64,000 bases of DNA from Proales similis (lineage: Eukaryota > Rotifera > Eurotatoria > Ploima > Proalidae): positions 186,001 through 250,000 of the forward strand of contig JAGVRJ010000005.1 of assembly GCA_019059635.1 (NCBI GenBank), written 5' to 3'. This document shows, one piece after another, positions 12,723 to 24,400 of this stretch (position 1 is its first letter; each line of letters opens with the position of its first letter). The notes under the pieces were generated by a model. That model ran no database searches, had not been told where the DNA came from, and worked only from the letters and a program-made list of their open reading frames with translations. The position numbers were made by a program, and so were the translations under genes.

Positions 12723-13334
12723 TGCAGACTCAAATAGACAAGTCAACAGGCGATCGAGCAGGCACTTTCGAACGAGTAAATGCGACGACAAGGGAATGAG
12801 ACACCAATATAATGAGCAAGTAAAGACACATTTAATCAAGTCTAGCTTGGAATTGGCCCGCCTGGTAAATTAGAGCAACTAATTGTGTCGACAGGCGCAC
12901 GCGGGCCAACTTGCTCGCTGGGATAGACGTTGCGCATCAGCGGCCAATGCTGCCCGCCGTCGCCCAGACCATCACCACCTCACAATAATCTTCACTGCCA
13001 TCGTCATCACCATTTTACTCAATTGGCCAAATTTCGGGCTTTTGATTTTCTTTCGTTTTGAATGCATTCAGTTCAACAAGAGAATTGTCTCTTCTTTGTT
13101 TCTCACGCCAAGCGCGCTCAATTGAGACGTTGCTCATTTCAAGAGTTTGAGCGCACGCCGTCTTTTTAAAACTTTAGATAGCGACAAAGTGAAAGTGACA
13201 AAGGACCAAACTAAACGAGAAAGAGGGAGAGAGAGAGGAGAGCAAGGAGGGTGAAAAAGCACCCAACTGCCAGTGTCCGATAAGAAGCAACAGAGAGAAA
13301 AAGAGCCAAACAGACTCGATCGAACCATTCGAAT

Positions 13335-15755
13335 ATGAACGCCTATTTCAGCAACTATTCGGGCTCCAGCTTTAACTCGCCGCATCCCACAATTCATCCA
13401 AATGTCACATTCGGCCGCCACCCGAACGCTCACATCTACAGCACGTTCAGTTCGTTCTATCAAATGTCGTCGAGCGAGTCGGGCAAGCAATCGCCACCTC
13501 ACCAGAGCGCTCCGACACAGCCCCAGCAGCAGCAGCAGCACCAACGAGCCCAGCAAAACGAATTCAAATACAATGAGCATCCGTCTTCCTACAAGGAATT
13601 CTTCGATCCGAGCTACTTCAACTACTCGTTTCATTCTTATCCCAACTTTCAGTACCAGGGAGCGGCGAACGGCAAAAAGAACCGCCAGGAGTACTTCAGT
13701 CAGTTCTTTCGCAACTTCAAGGCGGCAAGCAAAAGCTACGCAGGACAAGAGGGCGCGCCCGAGGATCTCTTTCTGATCATGGAGGACCCGTACGACCCGA
13801 ACAAGATGACGGTGAGTAGATCTACGACCTACGCTCTCTGATTTACTCGCAAGTGATGCAAAATGAAAGATTCAAATGACGAGGACTCAGATTGGACCGA
13901 GCGGAGAGCAGCAGCGAGTGACGGTCGAGCGCGATTTCAAAAATCAGCACGAGCTCGAGAAATTCCTCAAAGACTTTGAGCAGAGTTTGGAGAAAAATTT
14001 GAAAAAAGAAAAAAAGCAGAAAGAAGCAGACGCCGATCAAATGAAACAAGAGCAGCAGCAGCAGCAGAGCGGCGACGCAGAAAGAGAAGGATCGAATGAC
14101 ATTCATCCGGAGCCTGGGTAACTACAACCGAGCCAGACTCGACCATTGTGACAAGAATTGGCTTAATTTCGTGAAAAGCGTGATTGTGATCGAAGAGCCA
14201 GGCGAAGAGCCGCGTCTCTACCGTCAGGACACGGGCGAGCTAGTCGGCAGGAAGGGCAAGGACGGAGTTGATCTGAACGAGGAGCTCTTACGCGGTGAGA
14301 ACGACGAGCACCCTAATCAGCTGCCAAAGAGCAAAGAGCGGTCAAAGAGCTCTAAACCCTCTCACGCATACAAGGACATGGCCGATCTGGTCGAGAAATT
14401 GAAGCGAACAGAAAAGAAAATTGTAGAAGAGGACTTGGCCGAGGAGAAGCGCAGTTCGTCTCCAACCAGGACCGAAAAGGCGGCCAAAGTCAAAGTGGCC
14501 GACACCGACAAAAAGCTGCAGTCGCCGAGTAAAAACGAGAAAGACTCGACAAAATCGAACAGAAGCTCCGAGTCCAAGTCGCAGCAGAAGCAGCCGCAGA
14601 AGCAGCCGCAACAGCAGCAGACAAAGGCCAAAGTCAATGATGGCAACTTTCGTCGGGCCAAGTCCATCAGAGTGGAACGTGCCAAGACTTCAGAGGTTTG
14701 TTGCAAATTTTCTCGATTCGCTTGAGCTCTGGTCCAAGTCTTTATCTCTTGCTCAGGTGCTAAAAGAGCAAGGAAAGCGACGATTGAGCGAACAACTGCT
14801 CAAAGGACAAGCAGTCGATGAGAGTCGAATGAAAAGTCAAAAAGAGGAGAAAAAGAGCGACGAAGTGGGAAAAGAGAACTGGTTCAAGAGCGCCACTTAC
14901 AAGAGCTCGACCCCAAAGAACAAAGTGAGCTTCAAAGAAACGACGAAGCGAGAGACCAGCAAAAAAGGCGAGCAGCAGAAGAGCGGCCATTTGCCGCGGT
15001 CAGAGTCACTGTCGCACAACTCGTCGAGGGCGATGTTTGCGGAGAAGAATCGATTTGTTCGCAAGCGAACACGAGAGAGCGACGGCAAGCCCAAAGTGCA
15101 GGACAGCGAAAAGACCCGTCTTTCGACTGAGCCCGAGCCGAGCAAAATCTCCAAGTCGTTTGACGCCGGTTTCCGCCAATACGTCGAGTCAATAAGCACC
15201 AAGGGCGGCAAGGCGACAACCACTAGCGCCGAGGCACAGAATGAGCCGGCGGTCGAGGAGAACGTCAGCTACTACGACTACCACGAGTCGAACGTGTTCG
15301 TTAGAAAAGAGCAAGAGCCGAGCGTCAGTTTGGAGCAGGAGCACGGCCAAGCGGAAGACTACAACGAAGAGGAATACAGAAATCTGTTCAACGACCAGTA
15401 CCAGAACACGCACAACGTCAACTACGAGTTCTACAGCTACAACCAGCAGGAGAGTCAAAGCGAAAGCAAGGAGGAGAGTCAGGTCTACTCGAACGAGCCC
15501 TATTACAGCTACTTTGCCAACTCGAGCAACTATGCCGCGCCTTGGAGCGATCGAACTCAATCGCCCAGCGAACGCTCCTATCACCAGAACGACATGAACC
15601 GATCGTTTTACGGCGGTCACTACCACTCGGCTCACCATCCGAGTTACATCATGCGGCACTCGAGTCTCTACTCAACCTGGTACGGCTCTGTTCCTTCCCT
15701 GAAAGTGATGGGCGGACAGACCATGTCAAATCGACAGAGTCTCTACTTTGCCTAG
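13335..15755 (+). CDS. Orphan low-complexity Tyr/Ser/Gln-rich protein
   Basis: Four exons join in phase: 13335-13811, 13891-14117, 14179-14695 and 14757-15755, giving about 739 residues. The introns are 61-79 nt with GT-AG ends. The N-terminal ~60 residues are rich in Ser, His, Tyr and Pro and are followed by Gln runs. A more ordered-looking piece sits around residues 120-200 (EDLFLIMEDPYDPNKMT, RDFKNQHELEKFLKDFEQSL). A long Lys/Glu/Ser/Gln-rich charged middle follows, then a Tyr/Asn/Gln-rich C-terminus (SYYDYHES, NYEFYSYNQQE) that ends NRQSLYFA. The composition suggests a disordered protein that could form condensates or act as a scaffold, but I recognise no family. Its 3' end lies only 80 bp from the converging gene at 15836. 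Confidence 0.75.
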
Positions 15756-15790
15756 ACCCGTCACTTGTCCCCTTTTTCACTTTCATCTCA

Positions 15791-15796
15791 AATAAA
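15791..15796 (+). promoter_or_regulatory. Poly(A) signal AATAAA
   Basis: It lies 36 bp after the stop codon at 15755 and fits the end of that gene's transcript. It is also only ~40 bp from the stop of the opposite-strand gene. Confidence 0.7.
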
Positions 15797-15835
15797 GGCC
15801 AAACGAACGCTCGTCTGTCTGTGTGTGTTTATTGG

Positions 15836-16806
15836 TCAAAGTCCGTAGAACTCGCTGAGCGGGTCCTTGATCTCCTCTGGCGCCTCTTTCTTGGCCGCCT
15901 CAATTCGCAGCGAGTCGACCTTCTTGTCGAGCATTCTGATCAGAGCGGCCTCGTCGTTCACTATGGAGCTGTTGCGAATCAGACTCAGCGTTTCTCTCAG
16001 CACTTCTTCTCGATTGATCGAATTGTCCTCGAGCTTTCTTATCAACTCGTCGGTGAACACGAGGCTTATTTGTCGATCGAGTTTATTGTCGGCCACGGCT
16101 CCCACTTCAACTGTGGCATCGGACGCGCTGCTCTCGGTCCTCTGCGACACGGACGCCGTGCGGAACGAGCTCATGTTCTCCTGGAGCATCACCATCGAGT
16201 CGAGCAGCATGTAAAACTCGCGATAGCTCTTGTTGTCCGGCTCAAGGCGAATCACTATTGGCAAAGCGTTTCAGTCACTCGCTCTAACGCCAAAAGACAA
16301 TCAAAAGCAGCTCACTTTTGCGACAGATTTTGTTCGCCTCTTTCCACTTGGACTGGTTGAGCAGATGACAAAACTTGAACAAAAAGCTGAAAAACGAGGC
16401 AGACAAGAGAGAGAGAGAGAGGTTTTAGGTTGAGAGTGAGACTGACCTTGAGAGTGAGACTGGCTGGCACTTGATAGAGCATCTTGTGCTGGATTTCATG
16501 GCGAGTCTGCTGCAGAATTGCCTGCTCTTTGCCAATCGACGCCTTGGACAAATTCGATTTTTCTTCTCCTGTCCAGTGACTTGAGCGACGTCTGTTCTGA
16601 AACAGCGAGTCGACAAAGTGCTCGTCAACTTCTTCGTCGTCCTCCTGATGCCTTCGGCTGCGGTCTATTCGCTTCTTCAAATTTCGCAATCCGATGTTGC
16701 CTTCGGCTAGCTTCGAGTTTTCGATTTTATCGCTCGAAGCGCCTGCTCCCGTTTTATCGCCACCGCCTTTGTTCACCTTGATTCTGACTTTTTTGCTTTT
16801 GCTCAT
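15836..16806 (-). CDS. Small charged protein with a short TPR-like helical C-terminal region
   Basis: Three exons join in phase: 16806-16447, 16373-16316 and 16254-15836, giving about 278 residues. I chose the ATG of MSKSKKVRIKVNKG; a further upstream in-frame Met exists but adds an unconserved-looking leader. The N-terminal third is basic and Gly/Lys-rich, then acidic (HQEDDEEVDEHFVDSL). The core around residues 105-160 reads KFCHLLNQSKWKEANKICRK...RLEPDNKSYREF, like one TPR-type helix pair. It faintly resembles the conserved end of ERICH2-type proteins, but this is a guess. A heptad-like acidic helix follows. The acceptor of exon 2 was chosen because the stronger-looking CAG at ~16381 breaks the frame. 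Confidence 0.6.
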
Positions 16807-17277
16807 TACGTTAGACCTAAACCTAAACTGACGAAGACCACATAGAAGGCGCAAGTTTCTTCAAATTCAAATTTGCGGCCGCCTAGCAATGAACTTAAAA
16901 TCTGACTCGACTCACAATTTAGAGCCAACTGAAACGACAAACAGTCTCATTTCGCAGCGAGTGAGCAAGCGAGCAGCTTCCTGTTTGCACGCCTCTTCCA
17001 TTCAGTTCGCATGTAAATTTGCGCTTTAAACAAAGTAAACACGTTCTCGTGTTGCAGTTTATTAAATATTCATTTTGTTGTCGCAGCCACAGTCCTGCTA
17101 CTGCTGTGTTCAACTTATTTAGATCTGTTAGTGTGTGTGTGTGTGTGTGTGGTTCCCGATTTAGCTCTCGTGCAATGCTTTAATCCGATCGATTAAAATT
17201 CACGGAAATTTGAATGCGATCACAAGTAGAGAAGCGGATTAGTGGCCGTCGATTTGGTCCTAATTAAAACGAACTCG
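16807..17277. other. Intergenic stretch
   Basis: Nothing gene-like is seen except a GT microsatellite at 17131-17151. It contains the 5' flank of the gene ending at 16806 and the 3' flank of the LIM gene. Confidence 0.5.
17131..17151. repeat. (GT)n microsatellite
   Basis: About ten GT units. Confidence 0.9.
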
Positions 17278-17607
17278 TTAGTAGACGTCGATCAGAAATG
17301 CGAATGTTTGGCACCCGAACGGCTGATGAGTCCACTGCGCCCTGAACATGGCAGTCTGAGTTGGCCCGTACTGCTTCAGACGGCAGCTAGAGCACACGAA
17401 GCTGTTTTGTGCCTTGAAGTAGCCGCCATAAGTCAAATCCACTCCGCAGGAGCCTTTCATTCAAGAGTTGGCTTCTTTCTCTACTCTCCTCCTGAGCAGC
17501 AAATACTGACCGCATTTGAAGCATTGACGATGCCACTTCTGATTGCCCATCAGAAGAGAGCCGCGATAGTCCACAATTGGGTTCAAACAGCCTTGGCAAT
17601 AAATCAT
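17278..17607 (-). CDS. Single-LIM-domain protein, about 90 aa
   Basis: Two exons, 17607-17511 and 17453-17278, join in phase 1 across a 57 nt intron. The join restores one full LIM zinc-finger pair: YCQGC, then W-HRQC, FKC, GSC, and FVCSSC. Spacing is right for C-x2-C...H-x2-C-x2-C-x2-C...C-x2-C. LIM domains bind two zinc ions and mediate protein contacts. The first in-frame ATG lies directly before the domain. The frame stays open upstream to an AG at about 17665, so an earlier start or a spliced leader is possible. The IARS stop codon is only ~185 bp upstream on the same strand, so no room exists for a normal promoter plus more LIM exons. The C-terminal ~35 residues match nothing I know. 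Confidence 0.6.
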
Positions 17608-17792
17608 GTTGTCGCCAATCTCGTCGACGCCAAATCCAGATTGAGTCGTCAAGCAACCTGTCGAGCGCAATTATTCCCCTCCCCCCTTGCCTCGCATCAA
17701 GACGCCCAGTCACACTCTCGTATTATGTGCCTATTTATTTTGGCGTTAAAAGACAAACAGAAACTAGAACAATGAGCTGAGAGATTAGGCGT

Positions 17793-20700
17793 CTAGTTCT
17801 CCTTGGCTGCGGTCTTTTCCACCCAGAGTTCGAGTTTAGCGTCCATGAACTAGAAAGAGCAAACGGTCAGAGAAGCTCGATGGCCAGAGCGCAAAGAAGA
17901 AATTACCTCAAAGCTCTTGGACTTGACCTTCAGACTCAAGCCGTCCTGGTAGGGTCTGAATGGTTTCTTGACGTTCGTCTCCAAGTATTCGATCGACTCG
18001 CTGATCAGATTGGCCAGTTTTCCCTCGCTCGGCTCAGTTCGGTAGTAGACGACTATTTCATCGGTGGGCACGATCTTGAGCTCTTTGCGCAAACGCTGGA
18101 TGCGATTGACAACGTCGCGGAGGACGCCCTCTTTCACCATCTCCTCGTCAGGCGTGGTGTCGAGCAGCACGATCACACTCTCGTCAAAGTCGGCTTCGTA
18201 TTGACTGAACTGGGCCGACGATTTAGGCAAGATTTTCACGTCTTCGAGCAGCAGCTCGTAGCCGTCCAGATCGAAGCGGCCGGCGTTGCGCAGCTGCTGC
18301 ACTTGGTCGTCGGTCAGCTTTTCAATTTTGCCGTTCAGGGTTTTGACTTGGTCCTTGGCCTTGGTGCCGAGCACCTGGAAGTTGGTCTTGGCCTTCAGCT
18401 CTATTCCGTACTCGCTCTTGTTCTTGGTGATCTTGATCTCCTTCACGTTGAGCTCTTCGTAGATGTAAGGCTTCACTTTTCCTATCGCAGTCTGCATCTG
18501 ATCGGCCTCGTCGATGATTATGACCAGCTCTCGGATCGGATGGCGTAGCGGAATCGTTTTGCGGTCTCGGATTATTCGGCCCAAGTTAATCACGCGCTGC
18601 ATGAGTCCGACGAGATTCTCCACGTCCAAGTCGATAAGAGTCTCGTTCACGTCCGGCACCATGTGGAAGTGAATGCTCTTGAACTCTTCCTTGTCGCCGG
18701 CCTCGGATATGTGCGCTCGCATGCGCTGGTACATCGACTCGGTGAGGAAGGGCACGAACGGCGCGCACAGACGAATCATTTGGTAGAGAACGTTGAAAAG
18801 CGTGTTCAAGGACGCCTGTGCCTCCTCGTCGCCGTTCTCGCCGCGCAAACGTCGCCGGTTGAGTCGCACGTACCAGTTGCACAGAGTGTCGATGAACTTT
18901 ACCAGACGAGGCAGGACAGTGTAGAGTTTGTACTGGTCCATTTCGCTCCTGACGAACTTGAGCAGAGTCTGAATGGAGGAGAGTAGCCACTTGTCCATGA
19001 TGTTGTCGCCGTTGTAGACGCTGATCGGCTCGTAGAAGAACTTGCGGCCCACACGCTCTTCGAACGCTTCGATGTTCTGCAGCAAGAACTTGAGCGCATT
19101 GAACCAGGGCAAGAAGGCGTCCTTGATCACGTCCTTGACGCCCGACTCGTTGAACTTGAGCGAGTCGCCTCTAACCGCCGGCGAGGTGATCAAGTACAAG
19201 CGGATGCTGTCTGCGCCGTACTTGCTCAATATCTCGACCGGGTCCGGATAGTTCTTCTTTCGCTTGCTCATCTTTTGTCCGTCGCTGGCCAGCACCAGGC
19301 CGTTCGTGATCAGGTTCTTGAACGGCGGCTTGTCGAACAGGGCCGTTGAAATGACGAGCAGAGTGTAGAACCAGCCTCGGGTCTGGTCGATGCCCTCCGC
19401 AATGAAATCGGCCGGAAAGTTCTCCTCGAACTCTTGCTTCCTCTCGAACGGGTAGTGCACTTGAGCGTAGGGCATGCTGCCCGACTCGAACCAGCAGTCG
19501 AACACCTCGGACACTCGACGCAGCTCTCCTTTGCCCTTCTTGGACGGGATCGTTATCTTGTCCACGTGGTGCTTGTGAATGTCGGTGATTCCTTTCACTG
19601 AGCTCAGCTCTTCAAGCTCGGCGATGCTTCCCACGCACACGACCTCTTCAAAGTCGTCAGAGACCCAGAGCGGAATCGGATTGCCCCAGTAGCGGTTGCG
19701 ACTGATGGCCCAGTCGCGCGCATCGCTCAGCCAGTTGGCGAATCGTTTCTCTTTGGCAAACTCGGGCACCCAGTACGTTTGGCTGTTGTTGGCCAACAGT
19801 TTGTCTTTGAAGTCTTCGACCTTGACAAACCAGCTGGGCACTGCTTTGTAGAGGAGTGGCGTGTCCGATCGCCAGCAGAACGGATACTGATGCTCAATGG
19901 TCGCCTGAGAGTAGAGTCGCTTCTTGTCCTTCAAACACTTGGTGATGTTCTTGTCTGCGTCTTTGACGTATTGGCCGACAAAGTCGCTCACTGGCTCGAC
20001 AAATCGACCCGACGGATCGATAGGACACACAATTGGCCCAGTTTTGGTTATGATTCCGGCCGCGATGCAGACTCGGTTGTCGTCCTCGCCAAAGTACGGA
20101 GCCTGGTGGACTATGCCGGTGCCGCTCTCGCTCGTCACATACGTGTCGTTCAGCACCTTGAACCCTTTGTCTCCGACCAAGTCCGAGAAGTAGTCGAACA
20201 AGGGCCGGTATCTCTGTCCCAAGTACTCTGAGCCTTTCTTCTTTTCCAGAATTTCGTAGTCCTCAGGCGACTTGTACATGGCGCCAAGACGAGCCTCCAT
20301 GAGAACAAAGTTCTGGTTCTCTCGCGTCTTGTCCTTGATTTTCACATACTCCAAGTCAGGGTGCATGCAAAGAGCGAGATTGCTCGGTAAGGTCCAAGGA
20401 GTGGTGGTCCACGCAAGGAAAGAATAGTCAAGGTCATTGCCGTCGGCAGCCAAGGCCGGAAAGATGACCACCACTGCCGGGTCTTGCACGGTCTTGTAGT
20501 TCTGGCCGGCCTCGAAGTTGGACAGCGGCGTGCAGCACGAGGTGGAAAACGGCATGACCTTGAAGCCTCTGTAGACGAGGCCCTTGTCAAACAGCTGCTT
20601 GAACACCCACCAGACAGACTCCATGAACCAGGGATAAAGAGTCTTGTAGTCATTTTTAAAGTCAATCCATCGGCCCAGTCGACCGATGATTTCCTCCCAT

Positions 20701-21113
20701 TCGTTTGAATAACGCATCACTATGCTGCGGCATTCTTCGTTGTAGGCCTCGACGCCCATCTTGGCCACATCCTCGGGTCCTTTGATTCCCAGTTTCTGAT
20801 CTATTTCGAACTCGACCGGAAGACCGTGACAATCCCAGCCGAAGCGTCGCTCCACGTGATGGCCAGTCTGCGAGGCCCATCTGGTCACTGTGTCCTTGAT
20901 CGTGCCCGCCAGAATGTGGCCGTAATGAGGAAGACCGGTGGCAAACGGCGGCCCGTCGTAGAATGTGTAGCGCTTTCTACCTTCGGACAGCCGGAGTTGA
21001 GTCTGAAATGCGTCAATCTCCTTCCAGTATTGAAGGATGCGCTCTTCTTCTTTGGAAAAGTCGAATCGCTCCGATGAATCGGCCTCGTTCAGTTTGGCTT
21101 CGGTCATTTTCAC
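17793..21113 (-). CDS. IARS1: Isoleucyl-tRNA synthetase, cytoplasmic
   Basis: This class I enzyme charges tRNA-Ile with isoleucine using ATP and has an editing domain for valine. A 3.2 kb exon (21113-17907) plus a last exon (17849-17793) after a 57 nt intron give about 1087 residues. The HIGH motif appears as HYGH near residues 63-66 within PPFATGLPHYGHILAG. The KMSKS loop appears as KMSKRKKNYPDP near residue 610. The CP1 editing insertion (TTPWTLPSNLALCMHPD) and the tRNA-binding helical part (LCNWYVRLNRRRLRG) are present. It has no targeting peptide, and the sequence is of the eukaryotic cytosolic type. It is shorter than the vertebrate enzyme (about 1260) and lacks the extra C-terminal repeats that join it to the multisynthetase complex there; yeast length is close to this. 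The start could also be the second Met, at residue 3. Confidence 0.96.
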
Positions 21114-21435
21114 ACTCTAGGGTTGAACCTTTAGACAAATGAAATGCTCTCAAAAATTTGTGCCAGTCGATCGGCTTGTTAATATACTCGACGTGTGAAT
21201 GAGCTGATGCAATCAAGAGAGCTGCAGACGCAATATTCGCGACGGGGCGAGCACAAAGCGAAACAATTTGAACATAAGCTAACACACGCGCTTCGACGCT
21301 CCCACTTACAGTTGACAGTGGTTTTTAATATTTTTATTCACTACTTTTAAAAACTTGTTTCTCTAAACAAACTAAAGAGAAATGAACCTAAGACACAAGC
21401 GATAGAACTCTGTGAATAAAATCTGGAGAGAATAG
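21114..21435. other. Intergenic stretch
   Basis: Between the stop of the SAMHD1-like gene and the start of IARS. It is AT-rich near 21320-21430 and has no gene-like signal. Confidence 0.5.
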
Positions 21436-24400
21436 TCATCGGCTATCACTCATTTCACTTATTAAACGTTTTGCAACAGCATTGGCCCGAGCTTTTTCTA
21501 TCCTGAAATCATAATATAGTAATTTACTATCCTCACTTTCGGATTCAGACTCGGATTCAGGTATTGCTGATGTATGATTTTGACCACCCGTCATATTTTG
21601 AAAACTATTATATTTATTTTTGATATTTTGTATCAATGGTTCAAACAAATCTGAATATTTCTGATTCCTATAAGTATAGAACACTTTTATATCTTTATCT
21701 GGTGTTTTCTCCCATTTTTTTTTTCTTTTAAGCTGATCGATTTTGGAGGTAAGTTGTTTTTCTTCCAGAAAATTTCCTTCGAAATCTTTGGTATTCGTAA
21801 AATAACTATTTTTATTTTGATTGGCCTGATTAGCGAGGAAAAGGAGGCACGCGAATAAGCTCGGCTTTTGCGGGTCATCTAGCTCAAGAGGTCCATAAAC
21901 ATTGAGAATATGCTTTTTTTTCACATTCGAGTATTCAAACTCAAGGAACCAAGTTTTAAGAAGAGAGCTCAAGACTCCCCACTTTTTTCCCTTCAAAAAC
22001 ATGTAATAAGCGGTTTGCAAGATTCCTGGCATCCTATTTGTCTGAGGGTCTGTCTTGCCAGAAGAAGGCAGTTTGATTTCAATCACAAACTGATGATCGT
22101 CGCTATTTGGCGTCGCATCGCAGCATTCAAAATCAGGGGCGAGTGAATTTAACTTCATTAATAAATAGTCATTTCTTTCAAGTCCTTGAATACCTTGTCC
22201 TCTTCTGATCGAATAATTCTGGTAAACTCCGCCAATAAACTTGAATATGTCGTTCATGTTGGAGGCAATGTGCATCTGGAAAAGAGTCTGAATGTCATGT
22301 TCGGAGTGAATCTGTGTGTTCAGATCGAATTTGAGTAAACTGTCTGGCATTAATTCGCCTTTTATCTCATTTATAAATTCATCTTTAAAAGTTGATTGAT
22401 CATTATTCCAGAACTTTCCGAGAAAATACGTGATTTCTATGGGTTCAATTCCAATACTTTTGTTCTCAAATAAATCTTCAAAAAAGCCAAAGTATTTGCT
22501 TTTAGAATTATCGCTTTTCTTGGTAATGTGTATTTCTGTTCTCGGACTCAGGAACACTGGATGCATCAGCATGTTAAACAGCTTGTGATAAATTGATTAA
22601 GAGGCAGATGATAGAAAAGTTGTGAGATTGGCACTTACAATTACTCGCCGCCTCCATTTATTAATAAAAGTGATGCGATTTTTGAAATGTTTTTCGTACG
22701 TGTCTCGGTCGGTGTAGGTAAACAGAATGCAGTCGTTCATCCTGGCGTGGTCATATTTCGAGATCTAATGGTCAGAATGTTAGAACAACAAGAACTGGAT
22801 AAAAAGCAAATCGTCTACAAACCCAGGGCTCCACTTTGTCCAGAGGAAGAATTTTTCCGGGTTTGGATGGGTCGATGCACGGAATGGCGTGAACTCGAGC
22901 AAACTGATCCCAAAACATAAAAACTTTCACTTTTTTTGGTTGTGTCTTAAAAACGTGTTCGACTTGATTTTGAAGCAGTGACTGAAATTTCTCTAGCTTC
23001 GCACTGTCGCTGAAGTCACCGAACAAATCAACTGCACAAATGCACTTGTACAAATTTCTTGTTTCGATATTTCTTGTTTCGATATTTCTTGTTTCGATAT
23101 TTCTTTGGATATTTCTTGTTTCGATATTTTCGTCACTAGATCTATCCATGTACATCAACTCAATGCAAGCCACGGTGGGATGTTTGTAGACCTGGCGCCA
23201 CATGTATTTGCGATGTTCGTAAAACTGCTCGAGATTGTTGATTGTCTTTTTCTTTGCGAAAAGTGAGAAATTCGAATCAACACTTGATGGCGAAATAACC
23301 AACTTACGTCGTATTGGATGGCTATTACGAGATTTCCTAAGTTTTCCTTAAAGATTTTGCAATTCTTGTAGAATCGTGGCCACTCGAAGTTGAGCTTCTT
23401 GCCGCAGTAGAACGAGTCACGCATGAGATAGTCTACTCGAGTGGCGTCTACTTTCATGTTGTCGTTGCGGATTATCTTTGCAATTCGTTATTTACCTCAA
23501 CTTGATGTTGCAATTAAAGCAGATGTACTCACCTCAGCTAAACAATGGACTTCTTTTTGCAACTCAGTTTCCCTTTTCTTTGGTTTTTGCGCTATGGCTT
23601 GAAGAATTGCGGATGCAAGAACAAATTTAGGCAAGTGTTCATCTATAGATTTACTCTCCACCAAACCTAACTCTCTTTTATACTTTTTGTTTTGATTATT
23701 TATATAATTGAATATTTTGCCAATATTTGTCTTTCTGGTGCCTACAATCTGCCCAAGATTTTCACAAGTTTCTTTAAATAGCGTTTCTTCTGTAATTTCT
23801 TCTCCTTGACTTTGACAGTTAATTAGCTCAAATATAACTGCACCGAATAAATGGCAGTGAACATTAGGATCCACATAAGGAGGGTTATCCTTCATCTTGT
23901 TAATACGGTCAACATTCTTCATCTTGTCAATACGGTCAAAATTTTCTTTGCCAAGTTGAGAGCAAAGCGCGGCCATTTGAACGCCCAGAACAATATCATT
24001 TACTGTGTATTTATTTTTTAGGTTCGCCAGTTCATTGAATCCGTTCTTCTCAATAAGTAGCTCTCGGGCCATTTGGCCTGCAAGATGCGCAATGCTAAAA
24101 TGAAAGCAGAATTGAATTGTACAAGATTCAAGAACAAGATTCAATACAACGGACTCACCCAATCGAGTGCTCAAACACGGTATGCGTAGCTGAAGGAAAA
24201 ACATACTCGAGTGGAAAGAGTTGCTTCACATCTCTCAGACGCTGGAAAACGGGCGTGTCAATAACGGTCCACAAAATGTCGTCGAGTTCTATCTGCCCAT
24301 GAACCGGGTCAAACACGCTTCTCTTTTTCTCCTCTTTTTTCTTCTCGTTTTTCTTCTCTTTGTTGGCGGAGGCTAAGGAACCCGTTGGAACACCAAAAGA

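Larger units (their letters stand above)
6055..13334. other. 7.3 kb gene-poor divergent intergenic region
   Basis: It lies between the start of the minus-strand LAR-like gene and the start of the plus-strand gene at 13335. Open frames here are short, GC-skewed or made from microsatellites, and none shows a domain. It is dotted with GA, CA, GACT and CT repeats and probably carries regulatory DNA and 5' untranslated exons for the flanking genes. I saw no convincing tRNA or other RNA gene. Confidence 0.55.

Noticed and set aside
17880-18548. 222-codon plus-strand frame opposite IARS
   Set aside because: It is a shadow of the IARS reading frame, with no domain or splice support.
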